Notes: generated from the letters alone by a model not told the origin. Shown: positions 18,085-29,605, numbered from the stretch's first letter. The stretch: 64,000 nt of DNA from Rhizobium sp. 9140 (GCF_900067135.1 NZ_FJUR01000001.1:809501-873500), one strand, 5' to 3'. Numbers and translations: made by a program.

Positions 18085-19659
18085 ATGAGCACGCCCGCCA
18101 CTTACCTCCGCATCGTCAGGATCGGCTGGGTCCTCGTCCGCGAGGGCGTCGTTACGGCGATCCCGCCAGAGAACCTGCCGCCTTTCGCAAGGTTCGCCCA
18201 GAAGGTCGCAGGCCTTGTGGAGCGGCGTCGCGCCCAGTTCGAAGAGCGCAGCGACCGCCTGGCGCGGGCCATCGGCCGGCTCGGGCCGTCCTATGTCAAG
18301 ATCGGGCAGTTCCTCGCCACTCGCCCGGACGTGGTGGGCGCGGAATTCGCCGCCGACCTCGCTTTTCTCCAGGATCGCATGTCGACTTTTCCGGTCACGG
18401 AGGCCTATGCCGCCGTCGAGGGGTCTCTCGGCCGGTCGGTCGCGGATCTCTACAGCCGCATCGAGGATCCGATCGCCGCCGCCTCCATCGCGCAGGTCCA
18501 TCCGGGCTGGGTGATGCGCGACGGGCGGGAGGAAAAGGTCGCGATCAAGGTGATCCGGCCCGGCATCCGCCAGCGCTTCGCCCATGATCTCGAGGCCATG
18601 TACCTCGTCGCCCGCCTGCAGGAGCGCTTCCTGCCGCACACGCGGCGCCTGCGCCCGGTGGAGGTGACGAAGACGCTGGAGCAGACAACCAAGGTAGAGA
18701 TGGACCTGCGGCTCGAAGCCGCAGCCTTGTCCGAAATCGCCGAGAACACGGCCAATGACGAAGGCTTTCGCGTGCCTCGCGTCGATTGGGAGCGCACGGG
18801 CCGCGACGTCGTCACCATGGAGTGGATCGACGGCACCCGCATGGCCGATGTCGAGGCCCTGCGCGCCGCCGGCCACGACCTCAACAAGCTGGCGGAAACG
18901 CTGATCCAGTCCTTCCTGCGCCACACGCTCCGGGATGGCTTCTTCCACGCCGACATGCATCAGGGCAATCTGCTGGTCGACCGGCAAGGCATGATCGTCG
19001 CCGTCGATTTCGGCATCGTCGGGCGGCTCGGCAAGAAGGAGCGGCGGTTTCTTGCCGAAATCCTCTTCGGCTTCATCACCCGCGACTATCGCCGCGTGGC
19101 GGACGTGCATTTCGAGGCGGGCTATGTGCCGTCGCATCACGATGTCGCGAGCTTCGCCCAGGCGATCCGCGCCATCGGCGAGCCGATCCACGGCCAGCCG
19201 GCCGAAACGATCTCCATGGCCAAGCTCCTGACGCTTCTCTTCGAGGTCACCGAACTCTTCGACATGGAAACGCGCCCCGAGCTGGTGATGCTCCAGAAGA
19301 CGATGGTCGTCGTCGAGGGCGTGTCCCGCTCGCTCAACCCGCGCTTCAACATGTGGAAGGCTTCCGAACCCGTCGTCGGCGCCTGGATTCGCGACAATCT
19401 CGGCCCGAAACGCGTGGTGACCGACCTCAAGGACGGCCTGCATGCCGCTTTGCGCCTTGCGGAAGCCGCACCCGAGATCGTTGCCAAGACCGAACGCTTC
19501 TCGCGCGATCTGACCGAAATGGCCGAACACGGCCTGAAGTTCGATGCGCAGACAGCCGAGGCCATCGGTCGTGCCGAAGCGCGCCACACCCGCTCCGGCC
19601 GCGTCGCCCTCTGGGTGATCGCCGCGTTGCTCGCGATCATCGTCATCAAGATCCTCTGA
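18085..19659 (+). CDS. ubiB: UbiB, atypical kinase for ubiquinone biosynthesis
   Basis: A 524-residue protein of the ABC1/ADCK kinase-like family, required for ubiquinone synthesis at the inner membrane. It carries the KxGQ motif in GPSYVKIGQFLATRPDV, the Ala-rich nucleotide loop in IAAASIAQVHPGW, and the kinase-like HADMHQGNLLV and VDFGIVGRLGKKE motifs. Two hydrophobic segments end the protein, the last being LWVIAALLAIIVIKIL. Start ATG at 18085 matches the family N-terminus. It follows ubiE; in related genomes coaBC comes next, but here macAB and the phytochrome genes lie between. Confidence 0.95.
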   Translation: MSTPATYLRIVRIGWVLVREGVVTAIPPENLPPFARFAQKVAGLVERRRAQFEERSDRLARAIGRLGPSYVKIGQFLATRPDVVGAEFAADLAFLQDRMSTFPVTEAYAAVEGSLGRSVADLYSRIEDPIAAASIAQVHPGWVMRDGREEKVAIKVIRPGIRQRFAHDLEAMYLVARLQERFLPHTRRLRPVEVTKTLEQTTKVEMDLRLEAAALSEIAENTANDEGFRVPRVDWERTGRDVVTMEWIDGTRMADVEALRAAGHDLNKLAETLIQSFLRHTLRDGFFHADMHQGNLLVDRQGMIVAVDFGIVGRLGKKERRFLAEILFGFITRDYRRVADVHFEAGYVPSHHDVASFAQAIRAIGEPIHGQPAETISMAKLLTLLFEVTELFDMETRPELVMLQKTMVVVEGVSRSLNPRFNMWKASEPVVGAWIRDNLGPKRVVTDLKDGLHAALRLAEAAPEIVAKTERFSRDLTEMAEHGLKFDAQTAEAIGRAEARHTRSGRVALWVIAALLAIIVIKIL

Positions 19660-19785
19660 TCAGGGGCGATGTCCGGACAGGCGGGAAAACGCCGACATGA
19701 CAGAGATGTAATCCGGCTCGACTTCATTTCACCGCAGTGAGAGCTTAACTGGAGAGTGAAGAAACCTTCCAGAGGACCGGCCTGA

Positions 19786-21048
19786 ATGGCGGAAGCCTAT
19801 CCCAAGATCGTTGAGCCCCGCGCGCCCGAAAGCCTGCCACAGGGCCAGCCGGAAAAGACAGCGAAGGCAAAGCCGCGTCGTCGCAAGGGCCGCGTGTTTC
19901 TGCTCGCAGGCCTTCTCGCGATCCTCGGCATTGGTGGCTGGTACGGGTGGAAGACCTATAACGCGGCCGGCGTCACGCAGGCCGTGGTGACCGAAGCCGT
20001 CGTGCGCGGCGATATCGAAAACAGCGTCACGGCGTCCGGGCTCCTCAGCCCCATCCGCGATGTGGATGTCGGCGCGCAGGTGTCGGGCCAGCTGAAAAGC
20101 CTGAAGGTCGATGTCGGCGACATGGTCACGCAGGGCCAGCTGATCGCCGAGATCGACAGCGCCTCCATCGAGACGCAGATCGAGATCGCCGAGGCCGAGC
20201 TTGCCAATCTCGATGCCCAGATGATCGACAAGAAGGCGCAGGTGGTGCTCGGCGCCGCCAATCTCACCCGCCAGCGCAGTCTCGTCGCCGGTAACAGCGC
20301 CGCCCAGTCCGCCCTTGACGAGGCGGTCGCAGCCCTTGCCACGGCCGAGGCCAATGTCGCCGCGCTCGAAGCGCAGGTGCGCAAGCAGCAGGCGACGCTC
20401 AAGGATGCCCGCATCAGCCTTGGCTATACCAAAATCTATGCGCCGCTCGCCGGCACCATCGTCGAGGTCGTCGCCAAGGAAGGCCAGACGCTGAACGCCA
20501 ACCAGTCGGCGCCCACCATTGTCACGGTGGCGGATCTCGACACGATGACGGTCGAGGCCGAGGTCTCGGAAGCCGATATCGGCAAGCTCTCCATCGGCAT
20601 GAAGGCCTATTTCACGCTGCTCGGCCAGCCGGGCGAGCGCTATGCCGGCACGCTCCGGCAGATCAAGCCGACACCTTCGACCGAGAACAATGTCGTTCTC
20701 TACTACGCGCTGTTCGACGTGCCCAACCCAGAACGCCGACTGATGATGAACATGACGGCGCAGGTTTTCTTCGTTCAGTCGCAGGCAAGCGACGTGCTGA
20801 CCATCCCGGTCGCAGCCCTTCGCATGCGCGACGGCGGCAAGCGGGCCGAAGTGGCGGTCGTTACGGGCGATGGCCGACAGGAGATGCGCACGGTCGAGCC
20901 CGGCATCCGCAATAGGGTCCGCGTGGAGATCCGCAGCGGCCTGTCCGAAGGCGACAAGGTCGTGGTCGGCTCCGACACGGACGGTCGTGCCTCCAATGCC
21001 CAGCGCGCCTCCACCCGGACACGCGGCGGCCCGCCGGCGATGTTCTGA
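19786..21048 (+). CDS. macA: MacA-like periplasmic adaptor (HlyD family)
   Basis: A 420-residue membrane fusion protein that links the MacB transporter to an outer-membrane channel for export of macrolides, peptides or other substrates. After a basic N-terminus a single membrane anchor spans about residues 28-46 ([20 protein letters not shown]). Then come a lipoyl-like half (ISG-type [20 protein letters not shown]), a coiled-coil hairpin at about 120-210 and the second lipoyl half ([20 protein letters not shown]). The start has GAGGA upstream. The macB ATG follows after 8 bases. No TolC gene is nearby, so a distant channel must serve. The substrate cannot be told from sequence. Confidence 0.9.
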   Translation: MAEAYPKIVEPRAPESLPQGQPEKTAKAKPRRRKGRVFLLAGLLAILGIGGWYGWKTYNAAGVTQAVVTEAVVRGDIENSVTASGLLSPIRDVDVGAQVSGQLKSLKVDVGDMVTQGQLIAEIDSASIETQIEIAEAELANLDAQMIDKKAQVVLGAANLTRQRSLVAGNSAAQSALDEAVAALATAEANVAALEAQVRKQQATLKDARISLGYTKIYAPLAGTIVEVVAKEGQTLNANQSAPTIVTVADLDTMTVEAEVSEADIGKLSIGMKAYFTLLGQPGERYAGTLRQIKPTPSTENNVVLYYALFDVPNPERRLMMNMTAQVFFVQSQASDVLTIPVAALRMRDGGKRAEVAVVTGDGRQEMRTVEPGIRNRVRVEIRSGLSEGDKVVVGSDTDGRASNAQRASTRTRGGPPAMF

Positions 21049-21056
21049 GGGCGCTT

Positions 21057-23015
<1,959 letters not shown>

Positions 23016-23112
23016 GCGGCTTCTCAGAAAAATTCCGCCAGAATGGAACCGAACCGCGTTCCGATACTTACTCCGTGTCTGACCTCTTTTGTTGAATTTC
23101 CGGAACTCCTCT

Positions 23113-23682
23113 ATGCACGACCGGTCGCGCCGAGCCTTCCTCCGCGAGAGCACTGCTGACGCCCATGCGGCGCTTGATGACATGATCGGCGCCTTCGACA
23201 GCCTATCTTCCTACAAGATCTATCTGCGTGGAATGAGCGCCTTTCGTATTCCCGTGGAAACGATGCTCGCCGGGCGGACCTGGCCAGACGATCTCTCCTG
23301 CTGGTCGGAACAGGCTTTTGGCGCGCTCATCCGGGCCGACCTTGCCGACCTTGGCATGCCCGCCGACGAGACGGTGCCGATGTCCACGGTCATGCCCGCG
23401 CTCGGTGCTGCACGGGAAGAGATGCTCGGCATGCTCTATGTTCTCGAAGGCTCGGCACTCGGCGCACGGCTTCTTTATCGCCGTGCCCAGGCGCTGGGGC
23501 TGCGGTCGGACTTCGGTGCACGGCATCTTGCGGCTCAGGCGGAAAAGAGCGACCGTTGGTCGCGCTTCCTGCATCTCCTGGAATCGGCCGACGCCATCGA
23601 GATCGATCGCGTCGCAAGCGCATCCAGAGCCACGTTCACGGTCGCGGAAACGGCCTTCCGGAGAGCTTCTCATGCTGAATGA
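23113..23682 (+). CDS. bphO: Bacteriophytochrome-associated heme oxygenase
   Basis: A 189-residue heme oxygenase that opens heme to biliverdin, the chromophore for the adjacent phytochrome. The proximal heme-ligand His is in ESTADAHAALDDMIGAF (about residue 18), and the distal helix region appears as LYVLEGSALGARLLYRRAQ. The ATG at 23113 gives the usual family length; an upstream TTG at 23089 is less likely. Its last 11 bases overlap the start of bphP, so the chromophore enzyme and its acceptor are translationally coupled. No other heme-degradation gene lies nearby. Confidence 0.9.
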   Translation: MHDRSRRAFLRESTADAHAALDDMIGAFDSLSSYKIYLRGMSAFRIPVETMLAGRTWPDDLSCWSEQAFGALIRADLADLGMPADETVPMSTVMPALGAAREEMLGMLYVLEGSALGARLLYRRAQALGLRSDFGARHLAAQAEKSDRWSRFLHLLESADAIEIDRVASASRATFTVAETAFRRASHAE

Positions 23683-26278
23683 CCTCGCGACCGTCCAGAG
23701 CACGCTTCCGGCGAGCCGCATGATGAAGCCGGGCGAGACGATCGACCTGACGAATTGTGACCGTGAGCCGATCCATATTCCCGGCAGCATCCAGTCGCAC
23801 GGATGCCTGCTTGCCTGCGACGCGCGTGCCGGCATGGTGCTGCGCCATTCCGCCAATGCGCCGGATGTTCTCGGTCTGGAGGGCGAGGTCAACGGGCAAG
23901 CGCTGGAAGCGCTGATCGGCTACGAGGCGACGCATACCTTGCGCAATGCCGTGGCGGCGCTGCGCGACGGCGGTCGCCCGGCGCTGCTGTCGGCGCTGAC
24001 GCTTGCGAACGGCGCTTACGACGTTTCCATTCACCTCAACAAGGCAACTGTCATCATCGAGTTCGAGCCGGCGACGGACGGGCAGCCGTTGCAGCTGGCC
24101 CGCACGCTGATCGGGCGCATCACCGATATCGACGACGTCGATCAGCTGCTGCGCCAGTCCGCCCGCCTCATCCGCGGCATGCTCGGCTACGACCGGGTGA
24201 TGATCTACGCGTTCGAGCAGGACGGCGCCGGCAAGGTGGTGACCGAAGCCAAGCGCGGCGACCTCGAAAGCTTTCTCGGGCAGTATTTCCCGGCCAGCGA
24301 CATCCCCCAGCAGGCGCGCGCGCTCTACCTGCAAAACACCATCCGTATCATCGGCGATGCCAGCGGCGCGCGTATTCCGCTCGTTCCGGAAATCGACGTC
24401 TCCGGCGAAGCGCTCGACATGTCGCTTGCGCATCTGCGCAGCGTTTCGCCCATCCATTGCGAGTATCTGCGCAACATGGGCGTCGCCGCCTCCATGTCGA
24501 TCTCCATCATCGTCGACGGCAAGCTCTGGGGTCTCATCGCCTGTCATCACTATCAGCCGCGAATCCTGCCCATGGCGCAGCGCGTGGCGGCCGAAATGTT
24601 CGGCGAGTTCTTTTCCCTCCATCTGCATGCGCTGAAGCAGAAGCAGAAGCTCGTCACCGCCAACCGCGCCCGGGCCTCGCTCGATCGCTTCCTGCGCATG
24701 GCCTCGCACCACGCCGACATGGGCGAGCTGCTGCGCGACCATCTCTCGCATTTCACCTCGCTCATGGCCTGCGACGGCATCGGGCTCTGGATGAACGGGA
24801 CGTGGACGACCTTCGGGTCGGCGCCGCCGGCCAGCGCTGTGCCGGCGATCCTTAGGCTCATGGGATCCGTCGTCGCGGGCCAGGTCTGGGCGACGCATGC
24901 CATGGCGCAGCGTCTGCCGGAGGCTGAAAGCTTCCGCGAGCAGGCGGCGGGCGTGCTGGCCGTGCCGCTGACCCAGCTGCATCGCGACTATCTGTTCTTC
25001 TTCCGCAAGGAATTCGTGCAGACGCTGAACTGGGGCGGCGACCCCAACAAGTCCTATGAGAGCGGCCCCTTCGGCGAGCGCCTGACCCCGCGCAAGAGCT
25101 TTGCGATCTGGAAGGAAACCGTGCAGCTTCAGGCCCAGCCGTGGACAGAGGCGGATCGCGAGATCGCCGAGGTGACGCGTGGCGCTCTCGTGGAGATCGG
25201 CCTGCGCCACAGCGAGTTGATGGCCGAGGAGCGCAGCCGCGCCGACGTGCGCCAGCGCATGCTGAACGAGGAATTGAACCACCGGGTCAAGAACATCCTC
25301 GCTCTGATCAAGTCGCTCGTCAGCCAGCCGGTCGGCGACGGCCGCAGCCTCACCGAATACGTGACCTCCCTCAAGGGCCGTATCCAGGCGCTCTCCTTCG
25401 CCCATGACCAGGTGGTGCGCGGCGATGGCGGCGGCATGCTGTCCGATCTGCTCGACGCGGAGCTCAGCCCCTACCGCAACACCGCCAACGTCATCAGCCT
25501 TGCCGGACCGCCCGTGCTGCTCAACGCCCGTGCCTTCTCCGTCATGGCGCTGGTGCTGCACGAGCTGTCGACCAATGCCGCCAAATACGGCGCCCTGTCC
25601 CGGCCGGGCGGTGCGCTGTCGGTCAGCTGGCGCCTGACGCAAGCGGTGCCGCAATCGGTGTCGGGGGCCGGCGATTGCGAGATCGCATGGCGCGAAAGCG
25701 GCGGACCCACGGTCCTCCCGCCGACCCGCACCGGCTTCGGCAGCGCGCTGATCGATCGCAGCGTTCCCTACGATCTCGACGGACGCAGCGCCGTGACCTA
25801 TGCCCCGGGCGGCGTCGAAGCGGATTTCGTCCTGCCGGCCAAGCATGTCTCGTTGTCGGATCAGGGCGAGGACCGGAGCATCGTGGCCGGGCCGGATGCG
25901 TCGGCCGCGGGGACCGATCTCGATCCGGAGCTCCGCGTGCTTCTGGTCGAAGACCAGATGCTGATCGCCATGGATGTCGAAGGCATGTTGTCCGATCACG
26001 GCATTCAGAAGGTGCTCACGGCGGCTTCGGCGGACGAGGCGCTGGCCAAGCTTGCCACCTTCAAGCCGGATGTGGCGATCCTCGACGTCAACCTTGGCAC
26101 CGGCACCTCCATCGAAGTTGCAGCCGAGCTGACGCGCCGGGATATCCCGTTCCTGTTTGCCACCGGCTACGGCAATATGTCGCCTATCCCCAGCGGCTTT
26201 GCCGATGTGCCGGTGGTGCGCAAGCCCTACGAGCGCGAGGCGCTGGTGCAGACGATGAGCACCTTGCTGAAGGCGTAG
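23672..26278 (+). CDS. bphP: Bacteriophytochrome HWE histidine kinase with C-terminal receiver
   Basis: An 868-residue red/far-red photoreceptor kinase. Domains in order: PAS with the biliverdin-binding Cys29 in DLTNCDREPIHIPGSIQSHG; GAF with PASDIPQQARALY at about 207 and SPIHCEYLRNMGVAASMSIS; PHY with the tongue motif PRKSF at about 472; an HWE/HisKA_2 kinase with ELNHRVKNILALIKSL at about 532 and HELSTNAAKYG at about 629; and a receiver domain from about 754 with phospho-acceptor Asp near 805 (VAILDVNLG). The layout resembles Agrobacterium Agp2, a bathy phytochrome, but the ground state cannot be read from sequence. An unusual start overlap with bphO and GGAGAG upstream fix the ATG. The output partner is not in the window. 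Confidence 0.93.
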   Translation: MLNDLATVQSTLPASRMMKPGETIDLTNCDREPIHIPGSIQSHGCLLACDARAGMVLRHSANAPDVLGLEGEVNGQALEALIGYEATHTLRNAVAALRDGGRPALLSALTLANGAYDVSIHLNKATVIIEFEPATDGQPLQLARTLIGRITDIDDVDQLLRQSARLIRGMLGYDRVMIYAFEQDGAGKVVTEAKRGDLESFLGQYFPASDIPQQARALYLQNTIRIIGDASGARIPLVPEIDVSGEALDMSLAHLRSVSPIHCEYLRNMGVAASMSISIIVDGKLWGLIACHHYQPRILPMAQRVAAEMFGEFFSLHLHALKQKQKLVTANRARASLDRFLRMASHHADMGELLRDHLSHFTSLMACDGIGLWMNGTWTTFGSAPPASAVPAILRLMGSVVAGQVWATHAMAQRLPEAESFREQAAGVLAVPLTQLHRDYLFFFRKEFVQTLNWGGDPNKSYESGPFGERLTPRKSFAIWKETVQLQAQPWTEADREIAEVTRGALVEIGLRHSELMAEERSRADVRQRMLNEELNHRVKNILALIKSLVSQPVGDGRSLTEYVTSLKGRIQALSFAHDQVVRGDGGGMLSDLLDAELSPYRNTANVISLAGPPVLLNARAFSVMALVLHELSTNAAKYGALSRPGGALSVSWRLTQAVPQSVSGAGDCEIAWRESGGPTVLPPTRTGFGSALIDRSVPYDLDGRSAVTYAPGGVEADFVLPAKHVSLSDQGEDRSIVAGPDASAAGTDLDPELRVLLVEDQMLIAMDVEGMLSDHGIQKVLTAASADEALAKLATFKPDVAILDVNLGTGTSIEVAAELTRRDIPFLFATGYGNMSPIPSGFADVPVVRKPYEREALVQTMSTLLKA

Positions 26279-26378
26279 ACCGCTTTGCGGCATCGATCGG
26301 GGACGCACCGGGCGTGCCTTCCGGATCGTCGCCGCATGCGCTAGGGTCCGGCATCGATCAAGCCGTCGCGGTGGTTTC

Positions 26379-27638
26379 ATGCCTGTATCCAAATCCCCCT
26401 CAGAGAATCTCTCCGGCAAGCGCATTCTCCTCATCATCTCCGGCGGCATCGCAGCCTATAAGAGCCTCGATCTGATCCGCCGGCTCAGGGAGCGTGGCGC
26501 AAGCGTCCGGCCGGTCATGACGGCGGGTGCGCAGGCCTTCATCACCCCGCTTGCCGTGGGTGCGCTGGCGGCCGACAAGGTCTTTACCGAGCTTTTCTCC
26601 CGCGAGGACGAGCAAGATGTCGGCCATATCCGGCTGGCACGCGAATGCGATCTCGTGCTCGTCGCGCCAGCGACGGCCAACATCATGGCGAAGATGGCGC
26701 AGGGGCTGACGGACGATCTCGCCTCCACCATTCTGCTGGCCACCGACCGGCCGGTGCTTCTGGCGCCGGCCATGAACCCGAAGATGTGGTCGCACCCCGC
26801 CACCCGCCGCAACCGCGCGACCCTTACGGGCGACGGTATCGGCTTCGTCGGCCCGGGTCTGGGCGAGATGGCGGAGAGCGGGGAGCGTGGGCAGGGCCGC
26901 ATGGCCGAGCCGCTGGAGATCGTCGCAGCCGTCGAGGCGCGCCTTGCGGCATCGCAGCCGCAACGCCCGTCCGGCGGCCCGCTCGCCGGACGCCGCGCCA
27001 TCGTTACCTCGGGTCCGACCCACGAGCCGATCGATCCCGTCCGCTACATCGCCAACCGGTCCTCGGGCCGGCAGGGCCATGCCATCGCGGCGGCGCTTGC
27101 CCGGCTCGGGGCAGAGGTCACGCTTGTCTCCGGCCCTGTGACGCTCGCCGATCCCAAGGGCGTCACGGTCGTCCATGTGCAGACGGCGGTGGAGATGCGG
27201 GATGCGGTGCTCGCCGCCTTGCCCGCCGATATCGCCGTCATGGTCGCCGCCGTCGCCGACTGGCGGGTTGCCGATGTCTCGGGGGGCAAGATCAAGAAGG
27301 CGCCGGGGGAGGCTCCGCCGCCGCTGCAACTGACGGAGAATCCCGATATCCTCAAGACCATCGGCCATCACGCGCAGCGCCCCAAGCTCGTCGTCGGCTT
27401 TGCCGCGGAAACGGACGATACGGTTGATAACGGCCGCTTGAAGCTCGCCCGCAAGGGCGCCGATTTCATCGTTGCGAACGATGTTTCCGCCGGTAGCGGC
27501 GTTGCAGGCGGCGTCATGGGGGGAACGCGCAACCGCGTCACCGTCATCGGTCGCGACAGCGAGGAAAGCTGGCCGGAACTCGACAAGGACATGGTCGCTG
27601 AAAAGCTCGCAGGCCTGATCGCCTCGAAACTGGATTAG
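26379..27638 (+). CDS. coaBC: CoaBC, phosphopantothenoylcysteine synthetase/decarboxylase
   Basis: A 419-residue bifunctional enzyme making 4-phosphopantetheine on the way to coenzyme A. The N-terminal flavoprotein decarboxylase starts RILLIISGGIAAYKSLDLIR and has the PxMNxxMW motif in LAPAMNPKMWSHPAT. The C-terminal synthetase starts with AIVTSGPTHEPIDPVRYIAN and has NRSSGRQGHAIA and KIKK. In the active-site lid motif the E. coli Cys158 position (ACGDIGPGRM) aligns by eye with Ser in ESGERGQGRM. Its stop overlaps that of the convergent amidotransferase gene. In related genomes dut is usually the next gene; here it lies 13 kb away. Confidence 0.95.
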   Translation: MPVSKSPSENLSGKRILLIISGGIAAYKSLDLIRRLRERGASVRPVMTAGAQAFITPLAVGALAADKVFTELFSREDEQDVGHIRLARECDLVLVAPATANIMAKMAQGLTDDLASTILLATDRPVLLAPAMNPKMWSHPATRRNRATLTGDGIGFVGPGLGEMAESGERGQGRMAEPLEIVAAVEARLAASQPQRPSGGPLAGRRAIVTSGPTHEPIDPVRYIANRSSGRQGHAIAAALARLGAEVTLVSGPVTLADPKGVTVVHVQTAVEMRDAVLAALPADIAVMVAAVADWRVADVSGGKIKKAPGEAPPPLQLTENPDILKTIGHHAQRPKLVVGFAAETDDTVDNGRLKLARKGADFIVANDVSAGSGVAGGVMGGTRNRVTVIGRDSEESWPELDKDMVAEKLAGLIASKLD

Positions 27639-28441
27639 CGGAGCGCCCGCTTCGCCTCGATCTCCGGGTCGAGGTGGAAGATCCGCATGTCGAGGCCGTT
27701 CTCGCCGATGACGACGGCCGTGCCGTCGGGGATTTCCACCCAGGCATCGTCGTCGTCGTTCAGCGGTTCGGACACGAGACAGTATCCGCCCTGCGGCCCC
27801 ATCGGTGCCGCATAGAGCGTGGGCGCGAACCGGTCGGACGCATAGCGCACCGCATAGAGGTCGATCCCGTTGGAGAAGGCGGCGGTGAACCGGACCAGAA
27901 CCTCGTGCTTCATATGCGCCGCCAGCCGCTCGACGAAAGACAGCGTCTCGGCCATCGCGCCCAGCGGGTCGCGGTCGAGGCCGAACTGCAAGGCCATGAG
28001 GAACAGCAGCTCGCTGTCGGTGGTGCCGGTGCGTGCGGTGTAGAGCGCGTCGTCGAGCATCGCCTCCATCGGCCGGCGCAGGTGCTCGAAGCCGCCGATC
28101 TGGCCATTGTGCATGAACGACCAGCGCCCATGGACGAAGGGGTGGCAATTGTCGCGGCGCGTGCCGCCGCCGGTCGCGGCCCGGACATGTGCGAGAAACA
28201 AAGGCGAGCGGATCTGGCGGGCGATGCTCTTCAGGTTGCAGTCCGACCAGGCCGGCAGGATGTCGCGGTAGCGTCCGGGCTCGGGATGGTCGCCGTACCA
28301 GGCGATGCCGAAACCGTCGCCGTTCGTGGCGGTCTTTGCCCGCGTGGCGCAGTGCGACTGCTCGATCAGGGAGTGCGCCGGCGAGGACACGAGGTCCTCC
28401 AGATAGATCGGCTCTCCGCGATAGGCTGCCCATCGGCACAT
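27635..28441 (-). CDS. Class II glutamine amidotransferase (YafJ/EgtC-like)
   Basis: A 268-residue protein with an N-terminal nucleophile glutaminase fold. Cys2 in MCRWAAYRGEPIYLEDLV is the expected nucleophile; NGDGFGIAWY, LAHVRAATGG, NCHPF and FMHNGQIGGF are the family's substrate-binding stretches. Length agrees with the YafJ group. Its partner domain, if any, is unknown, so the true reaction cannot be named; a gamma-glutamyl hydrolase such as EgtC is an alternative, but no ergothioneine genes are nearby. Its stop codon overlaps the coaBC stop on the other strand by four bases. About 230 bases upstream, the iolR gene diverges. Confidence 0.85.
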   Translation of the reverse strand: MCRWAAYRGEPIYLEDLVSSPAHSLIEQSHCATRAKTATNGDGFGIAWYGDHPEPGRYRDILPAWSDCNLKSIARQIRSPLFLAHVRAATGGGTRRDNCHPFVHGRWSFMHNGQIGGFEHLRRPMEAMLDDALYTARTGTTDSELLFLMALQFGLDRDPLGAMAETLSFVERLAAHMKHEVLVRFTAAFSNGIDLYAVRYASDRFAPTLYAAPMGPQGGYCLVSEPLNDDDDAWVEIPDGTAVVIGENGLDMRIFHLDPEIEAKRALR

Positions 28442-28600
28442 GCTGCTGAAACTCCTTGCCGGATGTGTTGAGGCCGTATCGATCTGCTGCGCGAATCGTA
28501 TGGGCCGATGTCGTTAACCATAAGCCCTGACGATCTTCAGGGGAAAGGTGGTAAAATTGCGTTAACATTCGCCTGTGCTCTTTGAGCGACAGTCGGATCT

Positions 28601-28614
28601 GGAACGAACGTTCT
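28601..28614. promoter_or_regulatory. IolR-type operator upstream of iolR
   Basis: GGAA-CGAACG-TTCT, one base from the GGAA-N6-TTCC motif described for IolR of Sinorhizobium meliloti, lies 60 bases before the iolR start. Its inner GAAC/GTTC arms are perfect. It suggests autoregulation of iolR; this is inference. Confidence 0.5.
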
Positions 28615-28673
28615 ATCATTCTCGCGGTGCAGACGTTACGATGGCCTGGCAAGCGAGAAAGAGGGGTGACTGC

Positions 28674-29594
28674 ATGATGCCGGATGCCGAGCGCGCGCCG
28701 AATGTCGAAGCCGAGGACGATGCCACGACGACACCTGCCGCCGTGCCGCAGGATTTCGACGCGCTGAAGGCGGTCATTCTGGAACGCAAGGGGCAACTGC
28801 CCAAGCGCCTGCGCCAGGTGGCCGCCTATGCGCTCGATCAGCCCGACGAGATCGCCTTCGGCACGGCCGCCAGCATTGCGGCGGCTGCCGACGTGCAGCC
28901 CTCGACCCTCGTTCGCTTCGCTCAGAGTTTCGGCTTCGAGGGCTTTTCCAGCCTCCAGCAGATCTTCCGCGCCCGCCTGCGCGAGCGCAATCCGGGCTAT
29001 GAGGAGCGGCTGCGCGCGCTCGGCGACAATGGTCACAGCCAGCTGGAAAGCGGTGCGATCTTCAACGGTTTCGTCGCCGCCGCCCACCGGTCGCTCGACA
29101 ATATCGCCGGCTCGGTCGATCCCGCCGCCTTCGAGCAGGCGGTCGATATTCTGGCGAAGGCCGAGACCATCTTCCTGATCGCCAAGCGCCGGTCCTATCC
29201 GATCTCCGGCTACATGGCCTATGCCTTCGGCAAGCTGAAGATCCGCTACCAGATGGTCGGCACCGCCGCCGGCATCGACGACGATATTCTGGCGCTCGCC
29301 GGGCGGCGGGATGCGGCCTTCGCCGTCAGCTTCTCGCCCTATACGTCCGAAAGCATCCATCAGGCCCGCTTTCTGGCAAGCCGCAAGGTGCCGGTGGTGT
29401 CGCTGACCGACAGTGCGTTTTCCCCGCTGGTTGAATCCTCCAGGGTCTGGTTCGAGATCGTCGAGGCGGACCATGCGGGCTTTCGCTCGCTGTCGGCCAG
29501 CATGGCCTTTGCCATGGCGCTGACGGTGGCTATCGCCGAGAAGCGGCATCGTGCACCCCTTGTGTCGGATATGGGCGTTTCAGATATGGAATGA
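28674..29594 (+). CDS. iolR: IolR, RpiR-family repressor of inositol catabolism
   Basis: A 306-residue transcription repressor. An RpiR-type N-terminal helix-turn-helix spans about residues 25-100 (AFGTAASIAAAADVQPSTLV, RFAQSFGFEGFSSLQQIFRA); a C-terminal SIS domain (about 150-280, EQAVDILAKAETIFLIAKRR) would bind an inositol-derived sugar phosphate. The start at 28674 has GAGGGG placed well upstream; the frame runs back to 28575 without matching sequence. Immediately followed by iolCDEB on the same strand. Its stop codon lies inside a perfect palindrome that fits the IolR operator. Identification as IolR rests on family plus position. Confidence 0.88.
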   Translation: MMPDAERAPNVEAEDDATTTPAAVPQDFDALKAVILERKGQLPKRLRQVAAYALDQPDEIAFGTAASIAAAADVQPSTLVRFAQSFGFEGFSSLQQIFRARLRERNPGYEERLRALGDNGHSQLESGAIFNGFVAAAHRSLDNIAGSVDPAAFEQAVDILAKAETIFLIAKRRSYPISGYMAYAFGKLKIRYQMVGTAAGIDDDILALAGRRDAAFAVSFSPYTSESIHQARFLASRKVPVVSLTDSAFSPLVESSRVWFEIVEADHAGFRSLSASMAFAMALTVAIAEKRHRAPLVSDMGVSDME

Positions 29595-29605
29595 AAATTC
29601 CATAT
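29584..29605. promoter_or_regulatory. IolR operator before iolC
   Basis: ATATGGAAT-GAAA-ATTCCATAT is a perfect 9-bp inverted repeat containing GGAA-N6-TTCC, the motif reported for IolR in S. meliloti. It covers the iolR stop codon (29592-29594). A TTGACG, possible -35, begins at 29605, its first T being the palindrome's last base, so binding would block the iolC promoter. Confidence 0.72.

Noticed and set aside
19660..19785. Possible attachment site or tRNA remnant where macAB begins.
   Set aside because: No tRNA-like fold or repeated core was found here or after bphP, so the cassette boundary remains undefined.
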